A stretch of 64,000 nucleotides of DNA from Thermocatellispora tengchongensis (GTDB lineage Bacteria > Actinomycetota > Actinomycetes > Streptosporangiales > Streptosporangiaceae). Positions 18,040 through 32,908 of this stretch are shown here, piece by piece (positions within the stretch are counted from its first letter, which is position 1; every line of letters begins with the position of its first letter). Under the pieces are notes generated by a model. The model ran no database searches. It saw nothing but the letters and a program-made list of their open reading frames with translations, and had not been told where the DNA came from. The stretch lies in assembly GCF_014202315.1 (NCBI RefSeq), contig NZ_JACHGN010000012.1:186001-250000 (forward strand), written 5' to 3'. Position numbers and translations under genes: made by a program.

Positions 18040-19194
18040 ATGCCGAACCACCCCGCACCCAACCTGGTGTCGTGGGCCAGTGAGATCGACGAGCAGACGA
18101 TCCAGCAGGCCGCGCGCACCGCCCGCCTGCCGTTCGTGTCCGGCCACGTCGCCCTCATGCCAGACGCCCACCTGGGGATCGGCGCGACGGTCGGCTCGGT
18201 CATCCCCACCGAGGGAGCCGTCATCCCGGCCGCCGTCGGCGTCGACATCGGCTGCGGCATGGTCGCGACCGAGACCACGCTCACCGCCGCCGACCTCCCC
18301 GACGACCTGCGCGCGCTGATGCCGCTGGTCGCCCGGCGCATCCCCGCCGGGGTCGGCAAGGGCCACGACGACCCGGCGGTGGACACCGCGCTGGCCGCGC
18401 TGGGCCGCCCGCACACCGACCTGACCCCCAAGCAGGAGCAGACGGCCGGGCTGCAGTTCGGCACCCTCGGCTCCGGCAACCACTTCGCCGAGGTCTGCCT
18501 CGACGAGCGCGACCGGGTCTGGACCGTGCTGCACTCCGGCTCGCGCGGCATCGGCAACCAGCTCGCCACCAAGCACATCGCGGGCGCCAAGGACCTGATG
18601 AAGCGCCAGGCCGCCGGCCTGGAGGACCCCGACCTGGCCTACTTCACCCAGGGCACCCCGGAGTTCGCGGCCTACATCGAGGACATGCTGTGGTCGCAGC
18701 GCTACGCCATGGCCTCGCGGGCCCGCATGAACGAGGTCCTGGTCAACGCGCTGTTCCAGGTCGTGGGCAAGAGCGGGCGCGTACGCGTGATCAACTGCCA
18801 CCACAACTTCACCCAGCGCGAGGTCCACGGCGGCCGCGAACTGTGGATCACCCGCAAGGGCGCCATCAAGGCCGACAAGGGCGACGAGGGAGTCATCCCC
18901 GGCTCGATGGGCACCCGCTCCTACATCGTCCGCGGCCGGGGCAACCCCGAGTCGTACCACTCCTGCTCCCACGGCGCGGGCCGCCGCATGTCCCGCAACC
19001 GGGCCCGCCGCGAACTGTCCCCCGAGTCCCTCACCAAGGCGATGCGAGGCCGCACCTGGAACGCCGACCGCGCGGCGTCCCTGGTGGACGAGCACCCGGA
19101 CGCGTACAAGCCGATCGACCAGGTCATGGCCGACCAGCGCGACCTGGTGGAGATCCAGCACACCCTCCACCAGATCTTCAACTACAAGGGCTGA
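18040..19194 (+). CDS. rtcB: RNA ligase RtcB
   Basis: GTP-dependent ligase that joins 2',3'-cyclic phosphate (or 3'-phosphate) and 5'-OH RNA ends in RNA repair. The 384-residue protein has GVDIGCGM (D69 and C72 as metal ligands), HSGSRGIGN, HHNFT and GSMGTRSYIVRG, and HSCSHGAGRRMSR carries the guanylated histidine. ATG 18040 follows AAGGAGA. It stands alone and divergent from moaA, with no archease gene nearby. Confidence 0.94.
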   Translation: MPNHPAPNLVSWASEIDEQTIQQAARTARLPFVSGHVALMPDAHLGIGATVGSVIPTEGAVIPAAVGVDIGCGMVATETTLTAADLPDDLRALMPLVARRIPAGVGKGHDDPAVDTALAALGRPHTDLTPKQEQTAGLQFGTLGSGNHFAEVCLDERDRVWTVLHSGSRGIGNQLATKHIAGAKDLMKRQAAGLEDPDLAYFTQGTPEFAAYIEDMLWSQRYAMASRARMNEVLVNALFQVVGKSGRVRVINCHHNFTQREVHGGRELWITRKGAIKADKGDEGVIPGSMGTRSYIVRGRGNPESYHSCSHGAGRRMSRNRARRELSPESLTKAMRGRTWNADRAASLVDEHPDAYKPIDQVMADQRDLVEIQHTLHQIFNYKG

Positions 19195-19198
19195 ACCC

Positions 19199-19235
19199 CC
19201 CGCACCGTCCCCCGGCCCCCGGGGGGCAGTGCGGG
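19199..19235 (+). terminator. Nested GC hairpin after rtcB
   Basis: An outer stem CCCGCAC / GTGCGGG encloses an inner stem CCCCCGG / CCGGGGG. It lies directly after the rtcB stop and has no U-run. Confidence 0.65.
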
Positions 19236-20038
19236 CCGCCCTTCCGGCCTCCGGTCACCGCGCCGGACGCCGGGTAGGCGGCGCCCGTCCGGCCCCGGCG
19301 CGGCCCGTAACGCGACGCGGCCCGGCACGGGCCGAGTGAGCGGGGGCACGGGCCGCACGGGCACGAGCCGCCCAGCCGCCGACCGAGCGGCGTCCCCCGG
19401 GCGCGGGCAAGGCCCACGCGCCACGCTCAGCCCGCGCAACGCGGGCGTTGAGGCGGGCACGGCCCGTGGGACACCCACCTCGCCCGCACCACAGCCCTCT
19501 GCGCACCCGCCCCGGCCACCACCGCTCGGAGCGTCGCAACCGGCCCCGTGGGCCCGTCGCTCACCCCCCGTGCGGGCGCACAGGCCCCCCGGCCCAAGCC
19601 GCCCCCACGCGCCGGGCGGGTGACCGGCGCCGCGATGGCGGCGTCCAGGAGCTCGCCCGCTCCCCCGGCGGTGTGCACCGCGGCCCCCGCACGCCCCGCC
19701 CTACCGCACCGGGACCGCACGCCGGCCCACCATGTAGCACGGCCCCTGCACGCCCCGCCCTACCGCACCGGGACCGGGCGCCGGCCCACCACGCAGCACG
19801 GCCCCTGCACGCCCCGCCCTACCGCACCGGGACCGGGCGCCGGCCCACCACGCAGCACGGCCCCTGCACCCCCACCTCACCGCTCCACCGCCCACACTCC
19901 CCATCGCGGCGATGGTGTGGCCGGGCGGGGTATGCAGGGCCGGGGTTGGCGCGTGCGCCCTCTTCCCCCCGGTGGCCTTGGAGGGCGGGCACCGCTCCCC
20001 CTTGCCCTCGGCGTCCTTTTGAAGGATGGATGTGGCTA
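19236..20038. other. Gene-free, GC-saturated spacer
   Basis: About 800 bp with no recognisable gene. Open frames exist on both strands, but they are Arg/Pro/Ala-only products of extreme GC content. The stretch includes the 59-bp tandem repeat listed separately. Confidence 0.7.
19680..19868. repeat. 59-bp tandem repeat (about 3.2 units)
   Basis: Units start at about 19680, 19739, 19798 and 19857 (partial) and contain CACGCCCCGCCCTACCGCAC. The second and third units are identical; the first differs at several positions. Confidence 0.88.
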
Positions 20039-20086
20039 TTGACCGCTTTGCGGTTGATCGTTACGTTCGTCGGTATGAGCGAACGT
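20039..20086 (+). promoter_or_regulatory. Leaderless promoter and operator of the TetR gene
   Basis: TTGACC (20039-20044), a 17-bp spacer and TACGTT (20062-20067) form a near-consensus promoter. The ATG at 20075 follows seven bases later, so transcription should start at the start codon. A perfect inverted repeat, ACGTTCG-10-CGAACGT (20063-20086), covers the -10 box and the first codons. This placement predicts repression by the gene's own product. Confidence 0.7.
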
Positions 20087-20797
20087 TCGGTAGGGACGCT
20101 GCTCGCCGATCGGTCGGTGGATGCGGATCTGCGGATTCGGACGGCGGCGGTGTTGTTGTTCGCGCGGCGCGGATACGCGGCCACCGGGGTCAGGGACATC
20201 GCGCGGCTGGTGGGGCTGACGAACGCGGCGATCTACCACCACGTCTCCAGCAAGGAGGAGTTGCTGGCGGACATCATGCGGGCCGGGCAGAACCGGCTCA
20301 TCGCGTCCACCCGGCGGGGGCTGCGCGGGGTGGTGCGGCCCGAGGACGCGCTGGCGATCCTGATCTCGTCGCTCACCGCCACGCACGGGCTGCACCGGAT
20401 GGTGACGCGGGTGATGGACGGGGAGCTGCGGTCGCTGACACCCGGCTCGGCGGCGTACCAGGAGATCATCGCGCTGCGCGACGCGTACGAGGACGAGTGG
20501 CGGCGGGTGCTGGCGCGCGGGGTCGAGGAGGGCGTGTTCCGGATCGGCGACCCTCGGCTGACCAGGCTCGGGCTGATGGCCATGTGCACGGGGACCAGCG
20601 AGTGGTACCGGCCGGGCGGGCCGGCGGCGCTGGAGCGGGTGTGCCTGGAGTTCGTGGAGATGGGGCTGCGCGCGGTGCGGGCGCGGCGGGACGGCGTGCC
20701 GGTGACCGCCGGGGACACACCGCCACCGGACCTGTCGCTGGTCCCGCCGCTGCCGTGGGAGCCGCCCTGGGACGAGGCGGCGGATCTCGCCGGATGA
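20075..20797 (+). CDS. TetR-family transcriptional regulator
   Basis: A 240-residue repressor. The N-terminal HTH (about residues 20-65) contains LFARRGYAATGVRDIARLVGLTNAAIYHHVSSKEEL (shown as its TetR-type core GYAATGVRDIA and AIYHHVSSK). The C-terminal domain resembles regulators of acyl-CoA metabolism. It sits 19 bp upstream of an acyl-CoA synthetase and an enoyl-CoA hydratase, which suggests it senses an acyl-CoA. A palindrome over its own promoter and start codon supports autoregulation. Confidence 0.9.
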   Translation: MSERSVGTLLADRSVDADLRIRTAAVLLFARRGYAATGVRDIARLVGLTNAAIYHHVSSKEELLADIMRAGQNRLIASTRRGLRGVVRPEDALAILISSLTATHGLHRMVTRVMDGELRSLTPGSAAYQEIIALRDAYEDEWRRVLARGVEEGVFRIGDPRLTRLGLMAMCTGTSEWYRPGGPAALERVCLEFVEMGLRAVRARRDGVPVTAGDTPPPDLSLVPPLPWEPPWDEAADLAG

Positions 20798-20816
20798 GAC
20801 GCTGAGGAGGGCGCAG

Positions 20817-22388
20817 GTGGAGGAACCTCGGTGGGGCACGATCGCCGGGCTGCTCGGCGAGGCCGCGGAGCGGTTCGGCGGCAGTGAGTTCCTGCGGCTG
20901 GGCGGCGAGTCGCTCGGCTTCGCGGAGACCCGGGCCAGGTCGGCGCGGCTGGCGCGGGCCCTGGCGGCGCGGGGCGTACGGCCGGGCGAGCGCGTCGCGA
21001 TCATGATGGAGAACGTGGCCGGCTGGCCGCTGAGCTGGTTCGGGATCATGCTGGCCGGGGCGATCACCGTGCCGGTCAACGTCCGCTACCGGGAGGCCGA
21101 CCTGGCGCACGTGCTGCGCGACTCGGGGGCCGTGCTGGCGATCACCTCGGACGCTCACCTCGAACCGGTACGCGGGGTCGCCGCCGGTGTCGCGACGCTG
21201 CGGGAGGTGGTCACGTTCGCCGAGCTGGAGGCCACGGCGCCCGGCGGCGGGCCGGCGTACACGGGGCACCAGCCCGGTGACGTGGTGAACTTCCAGTACA
21301 CCTCGGGCACCACCGGCTTCCCCAAGGCGTGCATGCTCTCCCACGACTACTGGCTGCGCACCGCCTGGTACACCGCCGCCGCCTGCCGCCTCGGCCCGGG
21401 TGACGTCGTGATGATGGCGCAGGCGTTCTCGTACATGGACCCGCAGTGGACGGCGCTGATGTGCCTGATGGCGGGGGTCCCGCACGTCACGCTGCCGCGC
21501 TTTTCCGCCTCCGGCTTCTGGGATTCCGCCCGCGAGCACGGCGCGACCGTGACGTACGTGCTCGGGACGATGCCGCTGCTGATGTCCAAGCAGCCGCCGC
21601 GGCCGGCCGACCGGGACCACCGGATGCGGCTGGTGCTGTGCTCGGGCATCGCCCCGGAGCTGCACGCGCACTTCGAGCAGCGGTGGGGCGTGCCGTGGCG
21701 CGAGCTGTACGGCTCCACCGAGAGCGGGCTGGACCTGCTGGTCCACCCGGACGACGCCGCCACGGTCGGCACCGGTTCCATGGGCACGCCGCCGCCGGGC
21801 AAGCAGGTGCGCATCGCCGGCGAGGACGGCCGGACCCTGCCCGACGGCGAGGCCGGGGAGATCCTGGTACGCGGCCGGCCGATGATGGCGGGCTACTGGA
21901 ACCACCCCGAGGCCACGGCGAGGGTGTTCCGCGACGGCTGGTACCACACCGGCGACCTGGGGTTCCGCGACGCCCGCGGGCACGTGCACCACGCCGGCCG
22001 GCTGAAGGACATGGTGCGCCGCGGCGGCGAGAACATCTCCTGCGCCGAGGTGGAGAGCGTGCTCAACGGGCATCCCGCGGTGCTGGCGGCGGCGCTGGTG
22101 CCGATCCCGGACGACCTGTTCGGCGAGCTGCCCAAGGCGTTCGTCCAGCTCCGCCCCGGCCACGAGCCGGACGCCGGCACCGCTGCCGGCATCCTGGCCC
22201 ACGCCGCGCGGCGCCTGGCGCGGTTCAAGGTGCCGGCCTACCTGGAGTTCGTGACGGAGTTCCCGATGACGCCCTCGGCCCGGATCAGGAAGCGCGAACT
22301 GCTGGCGCCCGGACGCGACCAGCGGGCGGGCGCGTACGCGGCCGCGGACCTGCCGGCGGACGGCGAACCGAGAAAGGCGGAGATATGA
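20817..22388 (+). CDS. AMP-dependent acyl-CoA synthetase
   Basis: Activates a carboxylic acid to its CoA ester through an acyl-AMP intermediate. The 523-residue ANL-family enzyme has the P-loop YTSGTTGFPKACML, the ELYGSTESG motif, the hinge YHTGDLGFRDARG and a C-terminal lysine region (SARIRKREL). The GTG start follows GAGGAGGG. It overlaps the hydratase gene by ATGA, so the two are coupled. The substrate is uncertain; an aromatic, cyclic or branched acid is as likely as a fatty acid. Confidence 0.88.
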   Translation: MEEPRWGTIAGLLGEAAERFGGSEFLRLGGESLGFAETRARSARLARALAARGVRPGERVAIMMENVAGWPLSWFGIMLAGAITVPVNVRYREADLAHVLRDSGAVLAITSDAHLEPVRGVAAGVATLREVVTFAELEATAPGGGPAYTGHQPGDVVNFQYTSGTTGFPKACMLSHDYWLRTAWYTAAACRLGPGDVVMMAQAFSYMDPQWTALMCLMAGVPHVTLPRFSASGFWDSAREHGATVTYVLGTMPLLMSKQPPRPADRDHRMRLVLCSGIAPELHAHFEQRWGVPWRELYGSTESGLDLLVHPDDAATVGTGSMGTPPPGKQVRIAGEDGRTLPDGEAGEILVRGRPMMAGYWNHPEATARVFRDGWYHTGDLGFRDARGHVHHAGRLKDMVRRGGENISCAEVESVLNGHPAVLAAALVPIPDDLFGELPKAFVQLRPGHEPDAGTAAGILAHAARRLARFKVPAYLEFVTEFPMTPSARIRKRELLAPGRDQRAGAYAAADLPADGEPRKAEI

Positions 22389-23167
22389 CCGACTGGGGCA
22401 TCGACTCCGGACACATCACCACCCGGGTCCGCGACGACGTGGCCGTGGTCACGCTGCACCGTCCGGACAAGCTCAACGCGCTCACCACCGAGATGCGCAG
22501 GGAGCTGGCCGCGATCGTCCGCCACTTCGGCGACGGCTCCCGCGCCGACGGCATCGTGGTCACGGGCAGCGGCCGGGCGTTCTCCGCCGGGGAGGACCTG
22601 CGCCAGGCCGCCGAGCTGCTCCCGGGCGGCTTCGTGGAGGAGGTGGAGGTCTTCCACGACATGACCCGCGCCGTGCTGGAGACCCGGGTGCCCGTGGTGG
22701 CCGCCGTCAACGGCATCGCGGTCGGCGGCGCGTTCGAGTGGACCCTGTGCTTCGACGCCCGCATCGGCTCCCCCGCCGCGGAGTTCTTCCTGCCCGAGAA
22801 CGGCATCGGCCTGCCGGTCTCCAACGCCGCCGGCCTGCTCCTCCCGCGGCTGACCGGAGGCGGGCGGGCGCTGCGCCTCGTGCTGGACACCGCCCGGCTG
22901 GGCGCGGAGGAGGCCGTGGCGGCGGGGCTGCTGGACGAGATCGTCCCCGCGGACGGCCTGGTGGACGCCGCCGTGGGCCTGGTGCGCCGGTGGAGCCGGC
23001 CCGGCTCGGCCACGGCCGTGCACCTCGCGCTCCTTCGGCCGAGCCTGGAGGACGTCGAGCGCGCCTTCGCCGCCGAGACGCGGGCGGCCGGGCAGGTGGA
23101 CGAATCCGGGCTGGCGCGGTCGGGCGTGAACGCCTTCCTGAGCCGCCGCGCCGCCCGGTCCACCTGA
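22385..23167 (+). CDS. Enoyl-CoA hydratase/isomerase family protein
   Basis: A 260-residue crotonase-fold protein. The oxyanion-hole segments GRAFSAGEDLRQA and NGIAVGGAFEW are present. The usual active-site glutamates are partly replaced, so hydratase activity is not certain. Its start overlaps the synthetase stop (ATGA). With the TetR gene and the synthetase it forms a three-gene acyl-CoA degradation operon. Confidence 0.85.
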   Translation: MTDWGIDSGHITTRVRDDVAVVTLHRPDKLNALTTEMRRELAAIVRHFGDGSRADGIVVTGSGRAFSAGEDLRQAAELLPGGFVEEVEVFHDMTRAVLETRVPVVAAVNGIAVGGAFEWTLCFDARIGSPAAEFFLPENGIGLPVSNAAGLLLPRLTGGGRALRLVLDTARLGAEEAVAAGLLDEIVPADGLVDAAVGLVRRWSRPGSATAVHLALLRPSLEDVERAFAAETRAAGQVDESGLARSGVNAFLSRRAARST

Positions 23168-23537
23168 TCACGGCCGGAATGCGCCGCTGGGCGCCGCCGC
23201 CGTCCTCCCCCGGCGACGGCGCCCGCGCGTATGGGCGTGCCGGTCGGCGCGGCCCGTACGCCCTGGCCGCCGCCGGCCTGGGGGGTTCTCCCCCGGCTTC
23301 GGCGGCGTCCAGGCGGGCCGGGCCCCGGGGGACGCGAGACGGCGCGCAGGGACGCCGCCCGCGGTCGCATCTCCCCCGGGAACCCGGTTGAACGGATCAA
23401 CGCTTTCCTAATGGGCGGGCGGGGGCGCTGTCCATGAGCTACACCTGGCCAAATGCCGACATGTCGTGAATCCGCCAACGAGGGCGGGGGCGCCACCCCT
23501 AAGATGCGAAGGTCCGCAGGGAGAAGGGACACGGCGA
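23168..23537. other. Intergenic region with a hairpin and a probable promoter
   Basis: No gene is recognisable. A GC hairpin around 23188-23223 (GGGCGCC ... GGCGCCC) probably ends the acyl-CoA operon. TAAGAT at 23500-23505 is a plausible -10 for the downstream regulator. Confidence 0.5.
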
Positions 23538-24608
23538 GTGGCCGAACGGCGACTGCTTGAAGGGCTCGGCGTCGGCGCCGCCGAGGAGGCCACCTACCGG
23601 GCGCTGCTGCGCCACGGCCCCGCCACGCTGACCGCGCTCGCCGCCGCGGCCGGGGTGTCGGCGACCGCGATCCGCCGCATGCTGCCCCGGATGGAGGACC
23701 TGGGCCTGGTGTCCCGGGTCGCGGGCCGGCCGCTGCGCCTGGTGGCCACGCCGCCGGGCATCGCGGTGGACGTGCTCGTGGCGCGCCGCCAGGAGGAGAT
23801 CGCGCACAGCCGGGCCTCGGCGGCGCTGCTGGCCGCGGAGGTCGCCGCGCGCACCGGCCCGCACCCGGAGGAGGTCCTGGAGGTCATCACCGGCCGCGAC
23901 GCCGTGGGGCGGCGCTTCCTGCAGCTCGAACGCACCGCCACCGAGGAGCTGCTGGTGCTGGTCAGCCCGCCGTACGCGGTGGACATCAGCGACGCGGGCC
24001 AGGACGGCTCCACCGCGCAGCGGGCCCGCACGCGCGGCGTGTACGGGCCCAACGCCTTCGAGGTGCCGGGCATGCTGGAGCACACCCGCCGGGCCATCGC
24101 CGAGGGAGAGGAGGCGCGGCTCGGCCATGTGCCGGTCAAGCTGGCCGTGGCCGACCGGCGTACGGCGATTCTGCCGCTGGTCTCCGACGGGGACCGCGCG
24201 GTCGAGACCGCGCTGGTGGTCCACCCGTCGGGGCTGCTCGACGCCCTCATCGGCCTGTTCGAGGCGGTGTGGCGCACCGCGATCCCCCTGCCCGCGGCGC
24301 TCGACGCGCCCCCGTCGGCCGCGTCACCGTCGGCGCTGCCGGGCCCGTCGGCGCTGTCGCCCTCACCGGCCCTCTCGGCCTCGCGGGCGCTGTCCGCCGC
24401 GCCGGCGCCGGCGGGGGACCAGGACGCCGACGTCCTGACGCTGCTCGCCGCGGGCCTGAAGGACGACGCCATCGCGCGCCAGCTCGGGCTGAGCCCGCGC
24501 ACGGTGCAGCGCCGCGTCCAGGCCCTCACCGAACGCCTGGGCGCCCGCACCCGCTTCCACGCCGGCGTCCTGGCCGCCCGGCACAACCTGCTCCCACCGG
24601 CGGAGTGA
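23538..24608 (+). CDS. Regulator with TrmB-like N-terminal and LuxR-type C-terminal HTH
   Basis: A 356-residue regulator. The N-terminus (about residues 10-75, RALLRHGPATLTALAAAAGV) is a winged-helix, TrmB/IclR-like domain. The central part is a phospholipase D-like sensor as found in TrmB relatives. A Ser/Pro/Ala linker (about 255-295) leads to a LuxR/GerE HTH at the C-terminus (DDAIARQLGLSPRTVQRRVQ). This matches a known actinobacterial architecture of unknown target. GTG 23538 follows GAAGGGA. Confidence 0.8.
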   Translation: MAERRLLEGLGVGAAEEATYRALLRHGPATLTALAAAAGVSATAIRRMLPRMEDLGLVSRVAGRPLRLVATPPGIAVDVLVARRQEEIAHSRASAALLAAEVAARTGPHPEEVLEVITGRDAVGRRFLQLERTATEELLVLVSPPYAVDISDAGQDGSTAQRARTRGVYGPNAFEVPGMLEHTRRAIAEGEEARLGHVPVKLAVADRRTAILPLVSDGDRAVETALVVHPSGLLDALIGLFEAVWRTAIPLPAALDAPPSAASPSALPGPSALSPSPALSASRALSAAPAPAGDQDADVLTLLAAGLKDDAIARQLGLSPRTVQRRVQALTERLGARTRFHAGVLAARHNLLPPAE

Positions 24609-24630
24609 CCGCCGCGCCCCGGCCTCCGCC

Positions 24631-24806
24631 GGTGACGCGACCGCACAACGCAACCCGCCCCCACCGGTGACGCGACCACACAACACGACCCGCCCCCACC
24701 GATGACGCGACCACACAACACGACCCGCCCCCGCCGATGACGCGACCGGACAGTCGCGACCCGCCCCCGCCGCTGACGCGACCGCACAACGCGACCCGCC
24801 CCCGCC
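24631..24806. repeat. 35/36-bp tandem repeat (5 units)
   Basis: Units begin at 24631, 24666, 24701, 24736 and 24772 and share TGACGCGACC...CGACCCGCCCCC. They fill the spacer between the convergent regulator and DUF3224 genes. No conserved inverted ends or unique spacers exist, so it is not a CRISPR array. Confidence 0.9.
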
Positions 24807-24849
24807 GGGATCGCGCACCACAACCGGCCCGTGCCGGCGGGGTGACCGG

Positions 24850-25245
24850 TCAGCCGACCTCGTACTCCAGCGTGTAGGTGTGCACGCCCTCGTCGTCCAC
24901 CTCGATGGTCCCCCGCCCCTGGATGCCGGCCAGCTCGCCGGTGCCGGAGTCGGGCAGCACCGTCCAGTCCAGGGACCGCTCCCCGCCGAGCGCCGTGGCC
25001 ACATGGCCGAGCACGAAGGTGCCGCGCCGCCCGCCGAGGGTGCCGTCGAACCGCTCGAACCCGGAGTAGGCCATGGACTTCTCCCCCTCCGCCACGGCGG
25101 TCACGATGTCGGTGGTGCTGGCGCCCTCCATGTCCCCCCGGAACGTCTTCTCGATGTGCACCCGGCTCAGCTTGGCCCCCGCACGCTCGTCGTACGGCGT
25201 CTCGTCCCAGACGACGACCTCGAACGTCCCGCCGGCAACCGCCAC
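24850..25245 (-). CDS. DUF3224 family protein
   Basis: A 131-residue beta-barrel-like protein of the DUF3224 family, of unknown function. The family pattern is visible in KTFRGDMEGAS and AYSGFERFDGTLGGRRGTFVLGH (the latter spans about residues 59-81). The GTG start follows AGGAGGG. It stands alone between the regulator and the STAS gene. Confidence 0.85.
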   Translation of the reverse strand: MAVAGGTFEVVVWDETPYDERAGAKLSRVHIEKTFRGDMEGASTTDIVTAVAEGEKSMAYSGFERFDGTLGGRRGTFVLGHVATALGGERSLDWTVLPDSGTGELAGIQGRGTIEVDDEGVHTYTLEYEVG

Positions 25246-25315
25246 GTCAGCCCTCCTGAATCCCGAATCTCGTCACGGACGGGCCCATCCTCTCCGGTGA
25301 ACCTGTCAGATCCTG

Positions 25316-25692
25316 TCAGGTACGCGCGGCGGCGCCGCTCGCCCGGGCCACGGGCAGCGAGCGGAGCTCGGGACGGGAGTCGTGGATGGGGACGAGCCGT
25401 TGCGCGCAGACCAGGTTGAGGGCGTAGCGGGAGCAGCAGCCCACCGGGGCGACCAGGTGGAGCTCCACGCCGGTGCGGGTCAGGTCGCGGTGGATGCGGA
25501 ACAGGGTGTTGATGCCCGCGCTGTCGAGATAGGTGATCGCGGTGAGGTCGATCACCAGGACGGCCCGGCCGCCGTGCACGGCCTGCTGGATGGCGTCGTG
25601 GAGCAGCGCGGTGTTGGAGGCGTCGATCTCACCGTGCACCGCCAGCTCGGCGTGCTCGCCGGTGGCGTGGGTGACGAAGTGGACCAGCGTGC

Positions 25693-25696
<4 letters not shown>
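25316..25696 (-). CDS. STAS-domain anti-sigma factor antagonist
   Basis: A 126-residue RsbV/SpoIIAA-like protein. The STAS core holds the phosphorylatable serine S59 in LTAITYLDSAGIN. Such proteins release a sigma factor by binding an anti-sigma kinase when unphosphorylated. The ATG at 25696 overlaps the stop of the upstream fusion gene as ATGA, and AAGGAG lies five bases upstream; a GTG at 25702 is less likely. The upstream protein carries both a PP2C phosphatase and an RsbW-like kinase domain, so this is very probably its partner. No sigma factor gene is in the window. Confidence 0.9.
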
Positions 25697-31374
<5,678 letters not shown>

Positions 31375-31549
31375 CCCCCCGCCTTCCCCTTAGCAAGGGT
31401 CGGACTCCCCGATTGACGACCTTCCCGAGATTAACACCGGGGCCATGTCCGCACTTTATTTATCGCCGAATTACCAGAACCCTATTCGCGCTCACCTTTG
31501 CTTCCCGACCATCGCCACCATCTATTCTTATATCTGGACAGATTACGAT
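31375..31549. promoter_or_regulatory. AT-richer upstream region of the fusion gene
   Basis: This stretch, especially 31430-31560, has far more A and T than its surroundings (TTTATTTATCGCCGAATTA, TCTATTCTTATATC). It lies upstream of the fusion gene and downstream of the GNAT gene, both on the minus strand, and probably holds the fusion gene's promoter. Confidence 0.5.
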
Positions 31550-32011
31550 TTATCCGTCTTCGCGAAGCACGAGCATGACGTGCTCCTGCCCGCCGTGCCG
31601 TACGGTCCCCGCGCGCGTGAACCCGGCCCGCTCCAGCAGCCGCACCGAGGCGGCGTTGCCCGCGAACGGGTCGGCATGGAGCGGGCGGGTCTTCTCCAGG
31701 GCCAGGAAGAGCGTCAGCGCCCTGGTCCCGACGCCCCGCCCCCAGTAGCCGCGCCCCAGCCAGTAGCCGAGGAACCGCCGCTCGCCCTCCCACCAGGCGA
31801 CGATGTGACCCGCCGCCTCACCGCCCACCGTGACCGTCTGCACGAAGACCGTCGGATCGCCCAGGATCGCGTCCTTCCAGTGCGCCATGAAGGCGCCCCG
31901 CTCACGGGGCCGGAACCTGGACCGCCGCACCGCCTCGGGATCGTGCTCCTGCTCGAAGAAGACGTCGAGATCGCTCGCCTCGACATCGCGCAGCCCCACC
32001 TGATCGTCCAT
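31550..32011 (-). CDS. GNAT-family N-acetyltransferase
   Basis: A 153-residue acetyltransferase. The acetyl-CoA-binding region reads YWLGRGYWGRGVGTRAL, and the C-terminal NAASVRLLERAGF motif is typical of the RimJ/RimL-like branch. The substrate is unknown. I chose the ATG at 32011 because the domain begins immediately after it; an in-frame ATG at 32041 would add ten residues, and neither has a clear ribosome site. Confidence 0.85.
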   Translation of the reverse strand: MDDQVGLRDVEASDLDVFFEQEHDPEAVRRSRFRPRERGAFMAHWKDAILGDPTVFVQTVTVGGEAAGHIVAWWEGERRFLGYWLGRGYWGRGVGTRALTLFLALEKTRPLHADPFAGNAASVRLLERAGFTRAGTVRHGGQEHVMLVLREDG

Positions 32012-32174
32012 GCGCGCGAGTCTCGCACCCCGCACCGACATTCCACGCCCACGGGCGCGGCGACCTGCGAGCCGCCGCCCCCACCCTCACGCCTCCGGCC
32101 CGGCGATTCCCCCCTCGGCCCCGCGCCCTACGCGCACCGAGCAGGTAGCGCGGGGTCCTGCGGGAGCGGTGGCC

Positions 32175-32268
32175 CATGCCGGGATCAGGACGGTGGCGAC
32201 GCCCGCGCGGTGGGCGGCGAGGAGCTTCGGCTTCACGCCGCCGATGGTCGGCACCGGGCCCGGCAAGT
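32175..32268 (-). pseudogene. Fragment of a Lon protease catalytic domain
   Basis: About 30 codons read GPVPTIGGVKPKLLAAHRAG followed by VATVLIPA. This is the Lon (S16) segment around the catalytic lysine, normally PIGGLKEKLLAAHRAG...VLIP. There is no other Lon sequence on either side: 89-bp tandem repeats lie upstream, and downstream the frame reads unrelated Ala/Pro-rich codons. I interpret it as the remnant of a deleted lon gene or of an inserted fragment. Confidence 0.7.
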
Positions 32269-32280
32269 CCGCCCCCGGCC

Positions 32281-32515
32281 ACGCATCCCAGTCCGGCGGC
32301 TCCGCCCCCGCCACGCATCCCGGGCGGCACCGACCCGCCGATCCCCCCGGACCCGGCGCCCACCCCACCCCGGAACGCAGTCCGGCGGCTCCACCCCCAG
32401 CCACACATCCCGAACGGCACCGACCCGCCGATCCCCCCGGACCCGCCCCCACCCCGCCCCGGAACGCAGTCCGGCGGCTCCACCCCCGGGCCACGCATTC
32501 CGGGCGGCTACGGGC
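32281..32515. repeat. 89-bp tandem repeat (about 2.6 units)
   Basis: The motif AGTCCGGCGGCTCC recurs at 32290, 32379 and 32468, an exact 89-bp period, with GGCACCGACCCGCCGATCCC in the first two units. It directly adjoins the Lon fragment. Confidence 0.88.
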
Positions 32516-32908
32516 CGCCGCTCCTCCCGGCGGCGGGCTCCCGGGCCCTCCCCCGGCCGCCCGCTCCCGGCCAAGGGTGCGGTCCGCGGGCCGGACCGGG
32601 GGACGCCATGAGACTAAAGGTGCCCCTCCTCGATTGTTGTCCGCCCGCTGTGCGACAGGGCCCGGGTGCGTCGGCGCCTTCGGGCACCGTATCCGGCTGC
32701 GGCTGACGCTCCAGGTCTCGGGACATTTCCACCCCTTCGGCCGCAAAGTGTCGGGGCGGTTCCGCTCGGCGATTTCACCGGCTCGGTTTCGGGGTATCGG
32801 GTCGCGGCCGGCGACGGTTCCGGATCGGCGGGCGCCTCTCGCCTTTTCCCGGTGGATTCGTGCGGGAATTCCAGTCAGGCTTTTGGGGGCGGCGAAAGGG
32901 CGGCGCCG
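32516..32908. other. Gene-free spacer
   Basis: I see no gene here. Around 32740-32880 it is less GC-rich than the repeats beside it. It lies beyond the 3' end of the AlkB-like gene. Confidence 0.6.

Noticed and set aside
19255-19720. Several small open frames on both strands after rtcB
   Set aside because: The products consist almost only of Arg, Pro, Ala and Gly, with no ribosome sites or domains.
24631-24806. CRISPR-like array
   Set aside because: The 35-bp units are contiguous with no unique spacers and no cas genes nearby. The same holds for the other arrays in the window.
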